Source: Bradyrhizobium lupini (GTDB lineage Bacteria; Pseudomonadota; Alphaproteobacteria; Rhizobiales; Xanthobacteraceae). From it: a stretch of DNA of 64,000 bases. The notes beneath the pieces were generated by a model, which had not been told where the DNA came from, ran no database searches, and saw nothing but the letters and a program-made list of their open reading frames with translations. A program made the translations under genes and the position numbers. Shown piece after piece: positions 52,276 to 61,698 of the stretch. The DNA lies in the NCBI RefSeq assembly GCF_040939785.1, contig NZ_CP162553.1, positions 3,286,001-3,350,000 on the forward strand, read 5' to 3'. The first letter of the stretch is position 1, and each line of letters opens with the position of its first letter.

Positions 52276-53489
52276 TTACGCCCCCGGCAAATCGAGGATG
52301 CGCTTGGCGACGATGCCGAGCATGACCTCGGTGGTGCCGCCCTCGATCGAGTTGGCCTTGGTCCGCAGCCAGGCGCGCGGACGCGCTCCTTGTTTCGAAC
52401 GCTCGCTCTCCCATTCCAGCGCATCGACGCCGCCGGCCGACATCAGGATCTCGTAACGGCGCTTGTTGAGCTCGGTCCCGTAATATTTCATCGCCGACGA
52501 GAACGCCGGATGGGCCTGACCGGCCTTGGCGAGATCGACCGCGCGCTCGGCGCAGGCGGCAAGAGCCGCTTCGTCGACGTCGAAGCTGGCGATCCGGCCA
52601 CGCAGCATGGAATCGTCGAGCCGTCCCTGCGCATCGGTGCCGAGGAATCGGCCGCGATCTGGCCGAGCGGACGGCCGACGCCGCGCTCGCCCATGCCTGA
52701 TATCATCGCGCGCTCGTGCTGAAGCAGATATTTTGCGACGTCCCAACCGCGGTTGACGGTGCCCACCACATGCGATTTCGGCACGCGGACATTGTCGAAG
52801 AACGTCTCGCAGAACGGCGAGTAGCCGGAGATCAGCAGGATCGGCTTGGTCGTCACGCCCTTCGAGGTCATGTCGAACAGGATGAAGCTGATGCCGTCGT
52901 GCTTCTTTGCGGCGGGATCGGTGCGGACGAGGCAGAAGATCCAGTCGGCGTAGTTGGCGTAGGACGTCCAGATCTTCTGGCCGGTGATGACGAAATGATC
53001 GCCGTCGCTCTCGGCGCGGGTCTGCAGCGAGGCGAGATCGGAGCCGGCGTTCGGTTCGGAATAGCCCTGACACCAGCGGATCAGGCCCGCGGCGATCTTT
53101 GGCAGATGCTCCTTCTTCTGGGCATCGTTGCCGTATTTCAGCAGCGCCGGCCCGAGCATCCAGATCCCGAAGCTCGACAGCGGGGGCCGCGCGCCGATCC
53201 TGGCCATCTCCGCGCGCAGCACCTTGTGCTCGGCGGCGCTTAAGCCCCCACCGCCATATTCCTTCGGCCAGTCCGGTACGGTCCAGCCCTTGTCGCGCAT
53301 GCGTTCGAACCAGATGCGTTGCGGCTCGGACGAAAATTTTGCGTTACGTCCACCCCAGAACACGTCGGCGTCGGACGTCGCGGGCTTGCGCATTTCCGGC
53401 GGGCAATTGGCTTCCAACCAGGCGCGCGTTTCGCTGCGGAATGTTTCGAGATCGGCGGTCTCAGTCTCGCTGGCCCTGGAGTCAGTCAT
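52276..53489 (-). pseudogene. Acyl-CoA dehydrogenase (large-subunit type), frameshifted
   Basis: The first frame covers the N-terminal and middle domains (DKGWTVPDWPKEYGGGG, CQGYSEPNAGSDLASLQT, ITGQKIWTSYA) to GQIAAD; the second covers FLGTDAQGRLDDSMLRGRI to the C-terminal NSIEGGTTEVMLGIVAKRIL. One T missing near 52646-52647 (AA on the plus strand) explains the break. It resembles PimC-type dehydrogenases, which pair with a smaller subunit. First gene of a two-gene operon. Confidence 0.84.
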
Positions 53490-53625
53490 AGGTCGTTTCC
53501 ATCAATCTATGTCGGTTTGTTGGGCGCGACTCTGGGCCAAGCTCCCGCGGAATTCAACCACTTCCGTGTCACGCATCCGCTATAGTCGCCGCCACGGCGA
53601 GCTTGAAAACAAAGAGGAAACAACA

Positions 53626-54171
53626 ATGCGCCTGAAGCTTCTTTCGCCTGGCGAAATGAACGAGAGCCAGCGGCAGACCTATGACGAGTCGATTGCCGGC
53701 AAGCGCGGCAGGCCGCCGGCACCGATGATGGCCTGGCTCAACAGCCCCGACATGGCCCGTCACGCCACGCGGCTCGGCGAGGTCCTGCGTTACGATACGA
53801 TATTTCCCGCGAAACTTTCGGAGATCGCGATCCTGGTGACGGCGCGGCACTGGACCGCCCATTACGAATGGTACGCGCACAAGCGGCTGGCGCTTGCGGG
53901 CGGCATGGACCCTGACATCATCGACGCGATCCGGGACCGCCGCACGCCCGTCTTCGACGATCCCAGGGCTAAGATGATCTACGACGTCGCAAAATCGCTG
54001 CATGAGGGCCACGGCGTCGAGAAGGGCCTCTATGACGAGGCGGTGAAGCTGCTCGGCGAGCGCGGCGTGGTCGAGGTGATTGGTCTCTGCGGCTATTACA
54101 CGCTGGTGTCGATGACGCTGAACACGTTTGAGTTCGAGCTGCCGGAGGGCGAGGTGCGGGAGCTGTCGTAA
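53626..54171 (+). CDS. Carboxymuconolactone decarboxylase-family protein
   Basis: A 181-residue AhpD/CMD-fold protein (KLSEIAILVTARHWTAHYEWYAH motif) with no CxxC, so it is closer to gamma-carboxymuconolactone decarboxylase than to AhpD peroxidases. GAGGA precedes ATG 53626. It is divergent from the acyl-CoA dehydrogenases. Reaction unknown. Confidence 0.78.
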   Translation: MRLKLLSPGEMNESQRQTYDESIAGKRGRPPAPMMAWLNSPDMARHATRLGEVLRYDTIFPAKLSEIAILVTARHWTAHYEWYAHKRLALAGGMDPDIIDAIRDRRTPVFDDPRAKMIYDVAKSLHEGHGVEKGLYDEAVKLLGERGVVEVIGLCGYYTLVSMTLNTFEFELPEGEVRELS

Positions 54172-54262
54172 GTTGCCTATCCGGAAACGCTGGGTTTCGG
54201 GATCGGCCGGTAGCACTGTCCCGAGGCCGGACTTATGTGGAGTTCATCAACGGAGCAGCCGC

Positions 54263-54757
54263 ATGTCGCAAAACCAAGCCGTCGCCGCCGGCACCAGGAT
54301 CGGCCACGTCCATCTCAAAGTCGCCGATCTCGATCGCGCGCTGGGCTTCTATTGCGGCGTGCTCGGTTTCGAGCTGATGCAGCGCATGGGCTCGGGCGCG
54401 GCCTTCATCTCGGCCGGCGGCTATCACCACCACATCGGGCTCAACACCTGGGAGAGCAAGGGCGGCTCGCCGCCGCCGCCTGATGCGACCGGGCTCTATC
54501 ACACCGCGATCCTCTATCCGACGCGGCCGGCGCTGGCGGATGCGTTGCACCGCGTGCTCTCGGCCGGCATTGCGCTCGACGGCGCCAGCGACCACGGCGT
54601 CAGCGAGGCGCTGTATTTGCGCGATCCGGACCAGAACGGTGTGGAGCTGTATTGGGACAAGCCGCGGGAGCAATGGCCATTCGGGCCGGACGGCAAGCTT
54701 TCGATGTTCACGAAGCGGCTGGATGTGGAGGAGCTGCTGAAGCAGCGGGAGGCCTAG
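54263..54757 (+). CDS. VOC-family protein (glyoxalase/extradiol dioxygenase fold, CatE-like)
   Basis: A 164-residue VOC protein with metal-ligand-type residues in GHVHLKVADL, YHHHIGLNTWESKGG, LYHTAILYP and GVELYWDKP. It resembles the N-terminal domain of CatE-type proteins. It is 91 bases after the CMD-like gene and probably co-transcribed. Substrate unknown. Confidence 0.75.
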   Translation: MSQNQAVAAGTRIGHVHLKVADLDRALGFYCGVLGFELMQRMGSGAAFISAGGYHHHIGLNTWESKGGSPPPPDATGLYHTAILYPTRPALADALHRVLSAGIALDGASDHGVSEALYLRDPDQNGVELYWDKPREQWPFGPDGKLSMFTKRLDVEELLKQREA

Positions 54758-55266
54758 TCCGCACCTCGCCACTGCACGAGCCTCAGGACCCATCCGGCCG
54801 CATAGAGCCCGACGCCGAACACGGCATGCGTGAGTAGCGTGTTGAGACGCGCCACGTTGGGACGTGGCGCGCGATGGGCAGCAATGCCGAGGCCCATGCC
54901 CGGCTGCATGATCAGGAAAGGTGCCGCCGCGCTGCCGATTCCGACGATCAATGCGGGGCCGACACGCGGGGAATGCAGCCAATCGAGCCCCCAGATCGCC
55001 AGCAAGACGGCCGCGAACGCAATGCCGATCAGGTAGTGCGCGGCCCACCCAATCAGGCGCTCGCGTGGAGCCGGATCGGGTGCCGCGATCTTAAGATGCC
55101 GATACTGTCCGCGCGCGAGCAGGATGAGCCAGCGACCTAGGAGTCCATAGTCTAGCGATGGGATTCCAAGAACATGCGCGCGGAGAACTGCCCAACCATC
55201 GATCACGGCCGTTGCACCGGATCCGATCAAGGCGGCGCCGACCAGAAATTCAATCATTTCACCCAT
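54754..55266 (-). CDS. DUF2938-family membrane protein
   Basis: A 170-residue integral membrane protein with four hydrophobic segments. The pattern VIDGWAVLRAHVLGIPSLDYGLLGRWL matches DUF2938. ATG 55266 follows GAGGT and overlaps the end of the methyltransferase gene by 8 bases, so the two are translationally coupled. Function unknown. Confidence 0.72.
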   Translation of the reverse strand: MGEMIEFLVGAALIGSGATAVIDGWAVLRAHVLGIPSLDYGLLGRWLILLARGQYRHLKIAAPDPAPRERLIGWAAHYLIGIAFAAVLLAIWGLDWLHSPRVGPALIVGIGSAAAPFLIMQPGMGLGIAAHRAPRPNVARLNTLLTHAVFGVGLYAAGWVLRLVQWRGAD

Positions 55267-56132
55267 TCGAGACCTCGCCTGCCGCGTCGGTTGAAGCCCG
55301 CGCCTGGATCATCCAGCATGCGGCGGTAAAACGGATCGCATCTGCCTCCACGTAGGGGGCGAAGGCGGGCCGCACCGCATCCACGACCCTTTCGCGCAAT
55401 CCCCTGTCGGCGTCCTGCAGGATCGTTCCGACGGGTCCCAGCCAACCGACATAGCGAGCGAGTTCGCTGGCAGGAAAGCGGCATGGAATATCCACCGGCC
55501 GGATGTCGATCTCGGTCCAGCCGCTCTCCAGCAGGATGGTCCTGACCCGATCTTTGTCAGCGAAGGCGAACTGCCCCGGACCGCCGGATGGACGGGCAGG
55601 CATATTCGGCAGAAGGGGCGCGGCGGCTCGTTCGGCCGCCGTCATGAACGGATTCTCCGCTGCGCCCCGCCATGCAACGACGGCGAGCCCGGCGCCTTCG
55701 GCGGCAGCGCGCCTCCAGATTTGCGAAGGCCGCAACGAGGTCTTCGAAGAACATCACGCCGAGACGTGAAATGATCGTATCGAAGCTCGCCGGGTCGAAT
55801 TTATGGTGCTGCGCATCGGCGCAGATAAAGCTGGCCGAGGTGCCTTCGCGCTCGGCGCGGGCCAGCGCCGCCCCGATCATCGGCGCGGAGATGTCGATGC
55901 CGACCACACGGCCGCCTTGCCCGAGCTTTCGAGCGACCGCAACGGTCAGACCACCAGTGCCGCAGCCGACGTCCAGAACGCGACGATTGGAGCCGGCAGG
56001 AACGGCCTCGCACAGCGGCCTCTCGAATTGCTTGAACATCTCATCCAGGATGTCCTGGGTCTCGACCCAGGCGCGTCCGGCGGGACCATTCCAAAGCCTC
56101 ATCTGCTCAATCGCCTTCTGCATAGCGTCCAT
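55259..56132 (-). pseudogene. SAM-dependent methyltransferase under MerR control, frameshifted
   Basis: N-terminal half (MDAMQKAIEQMRLWNGPAGR, motif I VLDVGCGTGG, GVMFFEDLVAAFANL) and C-terminal half (RRAAAEGAGLAVVAWRG ... RFTAACWMIQ) are in different frames. Removing one of the two C's at 55715-55716 joins them as FANLRRAAAEG. Class I methyltransferase of the UbiE/SmtA kind, substrate unknown. GGGGAAA precedes the ATG. Likely a sequencing indel. Confidence 0.82.
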
Positions 56133-56176
56133 GATGGTTTCCCCTTTCGTCTTGCCTTGGCGGCGTTGGACGCGGC

Positions 56177-56207
56177 ATACTGCCAGTTCAAGTGAACTTG
56201 AGGTCAA
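56177..56207 (-). promoter_or_regulatory. MerR-type promoter of the methyltransferase operon
   Basis: On the minus strand TTGACC (56207-56202) and CAGTAT (56182-56177) are separated by 19 bases, the overlong spacing typical of MerR-activated promoters. The spacer holds the inverted repeat AGTTCA-AG-TGAACT (plus strand 56185-56198). The merR gene starts 9 bases away on the other strand. Confidence 0.65.
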
Positions 56208-56215
56208 GAGGCGTG

Positions 56216-56650
56216 ATGACGATCGATATCGCCGAAGTCGCACGGCGCTCCGGTGTTCCGGCGTCGACGCTGCGATTCTATGAGGAAAAGCGGTTGATTG
56301 CCCCGATCGGCAGGCGCGGCCTGCGCCGGCTGTTCGATCTGGAGATCCTGGATCGCCTGGCGCTGATCGCGCTGGGGCGCGCGGCGGGCTTCTCGCTCGA
56401 TGAAGTTGCCCGGATGTTCGCACCCGACGGAAGGCCGCGTATCGACCGGCGGAAGCTTGCCGCCAAGGCCGACGAGTTGGACCGAACGATCCGCAAGCTT
56501 ATCGCGATGCGCGACGGCCTGCGCCATGCCGCGGCCTGTCCGGCGCCAAGTCACATGGAATGCCTGCATTTTCGCCGCCTCATGCGGGTCGCGGCATTGG
56601 GAAAGGCGAGGTCGCCCAAGCGGGCACCGCGCGCGCCGCGATCAGACTGA
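56216..56650 (+). CDS. MerR-family transcriptional regulator
   Basis: A 144-residue regulator: N-terminal winged helix (DIAEVARRSGVPASTLRFYEEKRLI), dimerisation helix and a C-terminal region with Cys in AAACPAPSHMECLHF that could bind metal or sense redox. It is divergent from the methyltransferase operon, and ends overlapping the convergent MFS gene by 9 bases. Confidence 0.84.
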   Translation: MTIDIAEVARRSGVPASTLRFYEEKRLIAPIGRRGLRRLFDLEILDRLALIALGRAAGFSLDEVARMFAPDGRPRIDRRKLAAKADELDRTIRKLIAMRDGLRHAAACPAPSHMECLHFRRLMRVAALGKARSPKRAPRAPRSD

Positions 56651-57886
56651 AGCGGTCGATCGCCTTGTGTGCCCCCGCACCATGATCAACGCCGCGGCCA
56701 CCAGCTCCAGCGCAATACACAGATAGAACGGCAGCTCATAGCCACCGGAGAAATCGCGCAGAAAACCGACCACGCCGGGGCCGAACGCATAGGTCACCTG
56801 GTTGATCGCAGTGTTGAGGCTGATCAGCACGCCGAACGAGGCGGAATCGAATTCCTGCTGCACGATCAGCGACGGCAGCGTGATGAGATTGCCGACCGAG
56901 AAGCCGAATAACGCGCAGGCGGCGATCAGCACGTAATCATTGTGCAAATTGATGACGACGAGAAGCGCCACGGCCTGGCTCAGAAACGACAGCGCCGAGG
57001 CGAGCCGCTGGTTGAGTCGGTCGATCACCAGCGAGAACAGCACCCGGCCGATCACCGCCATCGCGGTCAGCACCGCAACCGCGACGGCCGCGCGCTCGCG
57101 CCCGATCACGGGATCGAGGAACGAGATCAGGTGGACGATGAAGCCGACCTGCGCGAACAGCACCAAAGCAAAGGCAATGGTCACGGTGAGGAAGCCGACA
57201 TCGCGCAACGCCTGGCTACGAATCTGCGCCGACGATTGCGGCTTCGTTTTCGTCGCGGCGCGCCGGCCATGGAGATCGGGCGGGCGGCCGACGACAATCA
57301 GGATCACCGGCACGAGCAGTACCAGCATGGCGCCGGCGACGATAAACATAGCGCTGGCGAAGCCGACATGGCCGATCAAGCTCACCAGCAGCGGCACGCC
57401 GACGATGCCGCCGAAGCTTGCGCCGTTCAGCGCGAGGCTGATCGCCATGCCGCGCTTCTGGTCGAACCACAGGCTGATCGTGTTGGTGATCATGGCCAGG
57501 CTCGTGCCGGCCCAGCCGAAGGCGAGCACGGCGTTCGCGAGATAAAGCTGCCACGGTTCGCGCACCGCGCCGATCGCGACCGCCGCGGCCGACATCGCCA
57601 GCGTCCCTGCGATCAGGCCGAGGCGCGGGCCGTACTTGTTGACGGCTTCGCCGACGAAGACGACGAGCAGCGCGCCGAACAGATAGAAGAACGTCGTGGC
57701 CGACGAGATCAGCGAGGCCGACCAGCCGTGCGCACGCTGGAGCTCGGCGACATAGACGCTCTGGCCGTAGAAGCCGAGCCCCCAGCCGAAGGTCGCGAGC
57801 AGGAAGCAGACCGCAACGATGCGCCAGCCTTCGTAGCGGAGAGAGGATTCGTCGACGGATCCGTCGTGTCGAGGGTTATCGAGCAT
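56642..57886 (-). CDS. Major facilitator superfamily transporter (OxlT-like)
   Basis: A 414-residue transporter with 12 hydrophobic segments. It resembles monocarboxylate/oxalate-formate antiporter-type MFS proteins (GWGLGFYGQSVYVAEL, WFDQKRGMAISLALNGASFGG, FDSASFGVLISLNTAINQ). ATG 57886; its ribosome site GGAG sits at the edge of the family A repeat at 57899. Confidence 0.82.
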   Translation of the reverse strand: MLDNPRHDGSVDESSLRYEGWRIVAVCFLLATFGWGLGFYGQSVYVAELQRAHGWSASLISSATTFFYLFGALLVVFVGEAVNKYGPRLGLIAGTLAMSAAAVAIGAVREPWQLYLANAVLAFGWAGTSLAMITNTISLWFDQKRGMAISLALNGASFGGIVGVPLLVSLIGHVGFASAMFIVAGAMLVLLVPVILIVVGRPPDLHGRRAATKTKPQSSAQIRSQALRDVGFLTVTIAFALVLFAQVGFIVHLISFLDPVIGRERAAVAVAVLTAMAVIGRVLFSLVIDRLNQRLASALSFLSQAVALLVVINLHNDYVLIAACALFGFSVGNLITLPSLIVQQEFDSASFGVLISLNTAINQVTYAFGPGVVGFLRDFSGGYELPFYLCIALELVAAALIMVRGHTRRSTASV

Positions 57887-57898
57887 GCCGCTTACTCC

Positions 57899-57983
57899 GT
57901 CATGCCCGGACTTGTTCCGGGCATCCACGTTCTTCGATCCGCGCGCTCAAGACGTGGATGGCCGGGACAAGCCCGGCCATGAC
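57899..57983. repeat. Palindromic intergenic repeat, family A (copy 3)
   Basis: Same orientation as the copy at 37818 (CCCGG arm first), 85 bp. It lies immediately upstream of the MFS gene, thus in a 5' untranslated region rather than at a 3' end. Confidence 0.85.
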
Positions 57984-58060
57984 GACATCTAGTAACCTTC
58001 ACCAGAAAATCACTTCGACCTGGATCGAACTATCAACGCTGCTGACAGCCTCCCGCCATC

Positions 58061-59314
58061 TCAGATCGCATCCGGGAACTCGCCCATGGCCGCGTCGAGC
58101 CGCGCTTTGCGGCGACGGGTCCAGGACGCCAGCGAGAGCACGGCGAGACCGAGCAGCACCGGCGGAAACACCACCATGTTCACCGCGGACCAGCCGTAAC
58201 TGGCGAGCAGTTGGCCGGACGAGAACGAGCCGATCGCCATCATGCCGAACACCAGGAAATCGTTGAAGGCCTGCACCTTGTTGCGCTCCTGCGGCCGGTG
58301 CGTCTCCAGCACCAGCGCCGAGGCGCCGATGAAGGAGAAGTTCCAGCCGACACCGAGCACGATCAGCGTGGCCCAGAAATGCATCGCGGTGATGCCGGAC
58401 AGGCCGATGCCGGCCGCGCCGGCCTCCAGCAGCAGGCCGGCGGCAACGATCTTGCGCGCGCCGAAGCGGGCGATCAGCGCGCCCGTGAAGAAGCTCGGCC
58501 CGTACATGGCGACGATGTGCCATTGAATGCCGAAATTGGAATCTGAAACGCTCAAGCCGCACAGCTTCATGGCAAGCGGCGCCGAGGTCATCACCAGGTT
58601 CATCATGGGGTAGGAGATGACGCCGCACAGCGCCGCTGCGATGAAGCGTGGCTGGGTCACGATCTCGAGCAGCGGCCGCCCGCCATGAAGATCGGCCGGC
58701 GCCGGTTTCGGCATGTCGACCCCGGCGACGATGCCCATCGCGATGAGCGCGACAGCCGCCTGGACCAAGAAGCTGAAGGCGAAGAGATAAGGCTGCCAGA
58801 CATCCATGGTCCATTGCACGAGCTGCGGACCGAGCACGCCGGCGAACACGCCGCCCGCCATTACCCAGGACACCGCCTTGGGTCGGTACGCCGCGCTGGC
58901 GCCGTCGGCGGCAGCGAAGCGATAGGACTGCGCCACCGCGCCGTAGAGGCCGCCAAGAAAAGTCGCCAGACAGAACAACGGAAACGAAGCGTGCAGGATC
59001 GCGAAGCAGCCGAGCAGGCCGGTGAGCGTACCCAGGCCCGTGCCGATGATGAAGGCCCAGCGGCGGCCGAAGCGACTCGATATCGCGCCGGTCGGCAGCG
59101 TGCCGGCCGCAAGCCCCAGCACGTACATCGACAGCGGTACCGTCGCGAGCGACATGTCGGGTGCAAGCGTCGCACCGACGATGGAGCCGGTGGCGAAGAT
59201 CACCGCCGAATTGGCGCCGGTCAGCGCCTGCGCGGCAGCAAGGCGCACCACATTGGCGCGCACGCGGGCGTCGGCGGCGACCTCATTGGCTGCAGTCACA
59301 TCCAGCATCGGCAT
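58061..59314 (-). CDS. Major facilitator superfamily transporter, second
   Basis: A 417-residue transporter with 12 hydrophobic segments, including the MFS loop motif SSRFGRRWAF after segment 2 and the symmetric ARFGARKIV after segment 8. It is on the same strand as the first MFS gene but separated from it by the family A repeat. Substrate unknown. Confidence 0.82.
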   Translation of the reverse strand: MPMLDVTAANEVAADARVRANVVRLAAAQALTGANSAVIFATGSIVGATLAPDMSLATVPLSMYVLGLAAGTLPTGAISSRFGRRWAFIIGTGLGTLTGLLGCFAILHASFPLFCLATFLGGLYGAVAQSYRFAAADGASAAYRPKAVSWVMAGGVFAGVLGPQLVQWTMDVWQPYLFAFSFLVQAAVALIAMGIVAGVDMPKPAPADLHGGRPLLEIVTQPRFIAAALCGVISYPMMNLVMTSAPLAMKLCGLSVSDSNFGIQWHIVAMYGPSFFTGALIARFGARKIVAAGLLLEAGAAGIGLSGITAMHFWATLIVLGVGWNFSFIGASALVLETHRPQERNKVQAFNDFLVFGMMAIGSFSSGQLLASYGWSAVNMVVFPPVLLGLAVLSLASWTRRRKARLDAAMGEFPDAI

Positions 59315-59515
59315 TTCCGCCCCAACGGGCTTTTAAGTGCTTTCAAGGGCTCGCTTGATTCCCGGCACTATGGCGGGACGCGGGAGGGCGGGCAACCGGC
59401 GCAAACGGGCGCAGGCCATGTCTCTGACGCAATCGGGCCGATGATAATGGGCCGCGCACTTGGCGGCTTGCGCTCGATCAAATCCTATCCGCCGCGACCT
59501 TCCGGAGTTTCGTTC

Positions 59516-61582
59516 ATGTCCGTCGACGACAGGCCTACGCTCAGCGCTCCTGACGACGATCCCTGGCTCTGGCTGGAGGAGATCGAAGGCAAGCAGGCGC
59601 TCGATTTCGTCACGCGGCAGAACAGCCTGACACTCGACGCGTTCGGCGGAGCGGCCTTCGCGCGCGATCGCGACATCCTCGCGGCGATCTACGATCGTCC
59701 CGACAACATTCCCTATGTCAGCCGCCGCGGCACCGAACTGCACAATCTCTGGAAGGACGCCACCAACCCGCGCGGCCTGTGGCGGAAGACTTCCCTCGCG
59801 GAGTTTCGCAAACCGCATCCGACGTGGGAAATCATGCTGGATGTCGACCAGCTCGCGGCACGCGAAGGCGAGGACTGGCTGCTGAGCGGCATCACCACGC
59901 AGCCGGGAAGCGCGCGCGCCATTTTGGGGCTGTCGCGCGGTGGCAGCGATGCCGTCACCTTGCGGGAATTCGACCTCGACACCAAGAGTTTCGTTGCGGA
60001 CGGATTTGCGCTGTCGGAAGCCAAGGGCGGCGCCGATTGGCTCGATGCCGACACGCTGCTGCTGTCGAGCGCCCATGGCGAAGGCATGGCGACGAGCTCG
60101 GGATATTCCCGGACGGTTCGACTGTGGCGGCGCGGCCAGCCTGTCGATCAGGCGCAGGTGATCATCGAGACCACGGCCGATCATATGGCGATCTCCGGCA
60201 TCGTCGACGACACCGCTGCGGCCCCGCGCAGCTGGATCGTCGACCAGATCGACTTCTTCAATCATGCGCTCTGGCTGCGCGACGCAGACGGTGCGACGAC
60301 GAAGCTCGATCTGCCGACCGGCATCTGGTTGCAGGCGCATGGCGACTGGTTCGCGATGAAGCTGCGCGAAGCCTGGTCGATCGAGGGCAAGACCTATGCC
60401 GCCGACACCGTGCTCGGCATGTCGCTCTCGGCGTTCCTCGCCGGCAGCCGCGATTTCGCGGTGCTGTTCGAGCCGGAACCTCGCCGCGCCCTGCAAGGCC
60501 TGTTCTGGACCGGAGGCAAGCTGGTGCTGTCGATCCTCGACGAGCTCCAGCCGCAATTCGAGATCTGCACGCCGTCGGCCACAGGCTGGAGCCGCGCGTC
60601 GCTCGGCGGCCTGCCGCAGATCGGCGTCGTCGACATCTGGCCGCTGGATCGCCATCCCTCCGAGAGCAATGGCGACCTGCTTGCCAATGTGCAGGATCCG
60701 CTGACGCCGCCGTCGTTGCTGCTGATCGAGCGCGGCGTCGCGAGCCCGACCGTGTTGAAGCAGGCGCCGAAAACATTCAACGCCGACGGCCTCGTGGTGA
60801 CCCAGCACGAAGCGATCTCGACCGACGGCGAACGCATCCCCTATGTACAGACCGGCCCCGCCGGCGAGACCGGCGATGCACCGGTCTATATGAGCGCCTA
60901 TGGCGGCTTCGCCCATTCGGTGAAGCCGTATTACAACCCGTCGCTCGGCAAGCTGTGGCTGGAGCGTGGCGGCACCACGGTGCAGGCGAATTTGCGCGGC
61001 GGCGGCGAATTCGGCACGCGCTGGCACGATGCCGGCCGGCTCGCCGGCAAGAAACTGTCGCACGACGATTTCGCCGCCGTTGCCGCCGATCTCGTCCGCC
61101 GCGGTGTGACGACGGCAAAGCGCATCGCCGCGCAGGGCGGATCGAACGGCGGCATCCTCATCACCAACATGCTGGTGCGATACCCCGAACGTTTCGGCGC
61201 GCTGTTCTGCACCATCCCGCTGATCGATATGCGCCGCTACACGAAGCTGCTCGCCGGCGCGAGCTGGATCGCGGAATATGGCGATCCCGACAAGCCCGAG
61301 GAGTGGGACTGGCTCAAGTCCTACTCCGCCTATCACAACGTCAAGGCCGGCCAGCCGTATCCGCCGATCCTGATCGCCACCACGCGACGCGACGACCGTG
61401 TCCATCCCGGGCATGCGCGCAAGATGGCGGCAAAGCTCCAGGCCATGGGCTACGAGGCCTGGTTCTACGAGCCTGAAGCCGGTGGCCACGGCTACGGCAA
61501 GGACAACAAGGAGCGCGCCGGGTTCGAGGTGATTGGCTTTCGGTTCTTAAAGGACAAGATCGGGTGGAAGGACGAGGGCTAG
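59516..61582 (+). CDS. Prolyl oligopeptidase-family serine peptidase (S9A)
   Basis: A 688-residue protein with N-terminal beta-propeller (about 60-410) and C-terminal alpha/beta hydrolase. The triad is visible as Ser in AAQGGSNGGI, Asp in RRDDRVHPG and His in AGGHGYG. No signal peptide, so cytoplasmic. ATG 59516 is chosen because CCGGAG lies 8 bases upstream; the frame is open 800 bases further up, but that part is antisense to the MFS gene. Confidence 0.86.
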   Translation: MSVDDRPTLSAPDDDPWLWLEEIEGKQALDFVTRQNSLTLDAFGGAAFARDRDILAAIYDRPDNIPYVSRRGTELHNLWKDATNPRGLWRKTSLAEFRKPHPTWEIMLDVDQLAAREGEDWLLSGITTQPGSARAILGLSRGGSDAVTLREFDLDTKSFVADGFALSEAKGGADWLDADTLLLSSAHGEGMATSSGYSRTVRLWRRGQPVDQAQVIIETTADHMAISGIVDDTAAAPRSWIVDQIDFFNHALWLRDADGATTKLDLPTGIWLQAHGDWFAMKLREAWSIEGKTYAADTVLGMSLSAFLAGSRDFAVLFEPEPRRALQGLFWTGGKLVLSILDELQPQFEICTPSATGWSRASLGGLPQIGVVDIWPLDRHPSESNGDLLANVQDPLTPPSLLLIERGVASPTVLKQAPKTFNADGLVVTQHEAISTDGERIPYVQTGPAGETGDAPVYMSAYGGFAHSVKPYYNPSLGKLWLERGGTTVQANLRGGGEFGTRWHDAGRLAGKKLSHDDFAAVAADLVRRGVTTAKRIAAQGGSNGGILITNMLVRYPERFGALFCTIPLIDMRRYTKLLAGASWIAEYGDPDKPEEWDWLKSYSAYHNVKAGQPYPPILIATTRRDDRVHPGHARKMAAKLQAMGYEAWFYEPEAGGHGYGKDNKERAGFEVIGFRFLKDKIGWKDEG

Positions 61583-61609
61583 CGTTTGCGGCGCTGACAT
61601 CTCCGCACG

Positions 61610-61692
61610 GTCATGGCCGGGCTTGACCGGGCCATCCACGCCTTAGCTGGTGCACGAAGAACGTGGATGCCCGGGACAAGCCCGGGCATGAC
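61610..61692. repeat. Palindromic intergenic repeat, family A (copy 4)
   Basis: Orientation as in the copy at 48721 (GGCCGGG arm first). It ends 7 bases before the stop of the convergent DUF938 gene. Confidence 0.85.
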
Positions 61693-61698
61693 GACCTC

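Noticed and set aside
58685..59515. Long open frame ahead of the prolyl oligopeptidase
   Set aside because: The frame lies antisense to the second MFS gene and reads as low-complexity Arg/Glu/Gly sequence; the peptidase family starts at the ATG 59516 behind a ribosome site.
37818..61692. CRISPR array
   Set aside because: The repeated elements are dispersed kilobases apart, palindromic and longer than 80 bases, with no regular spacers and no cas genes.
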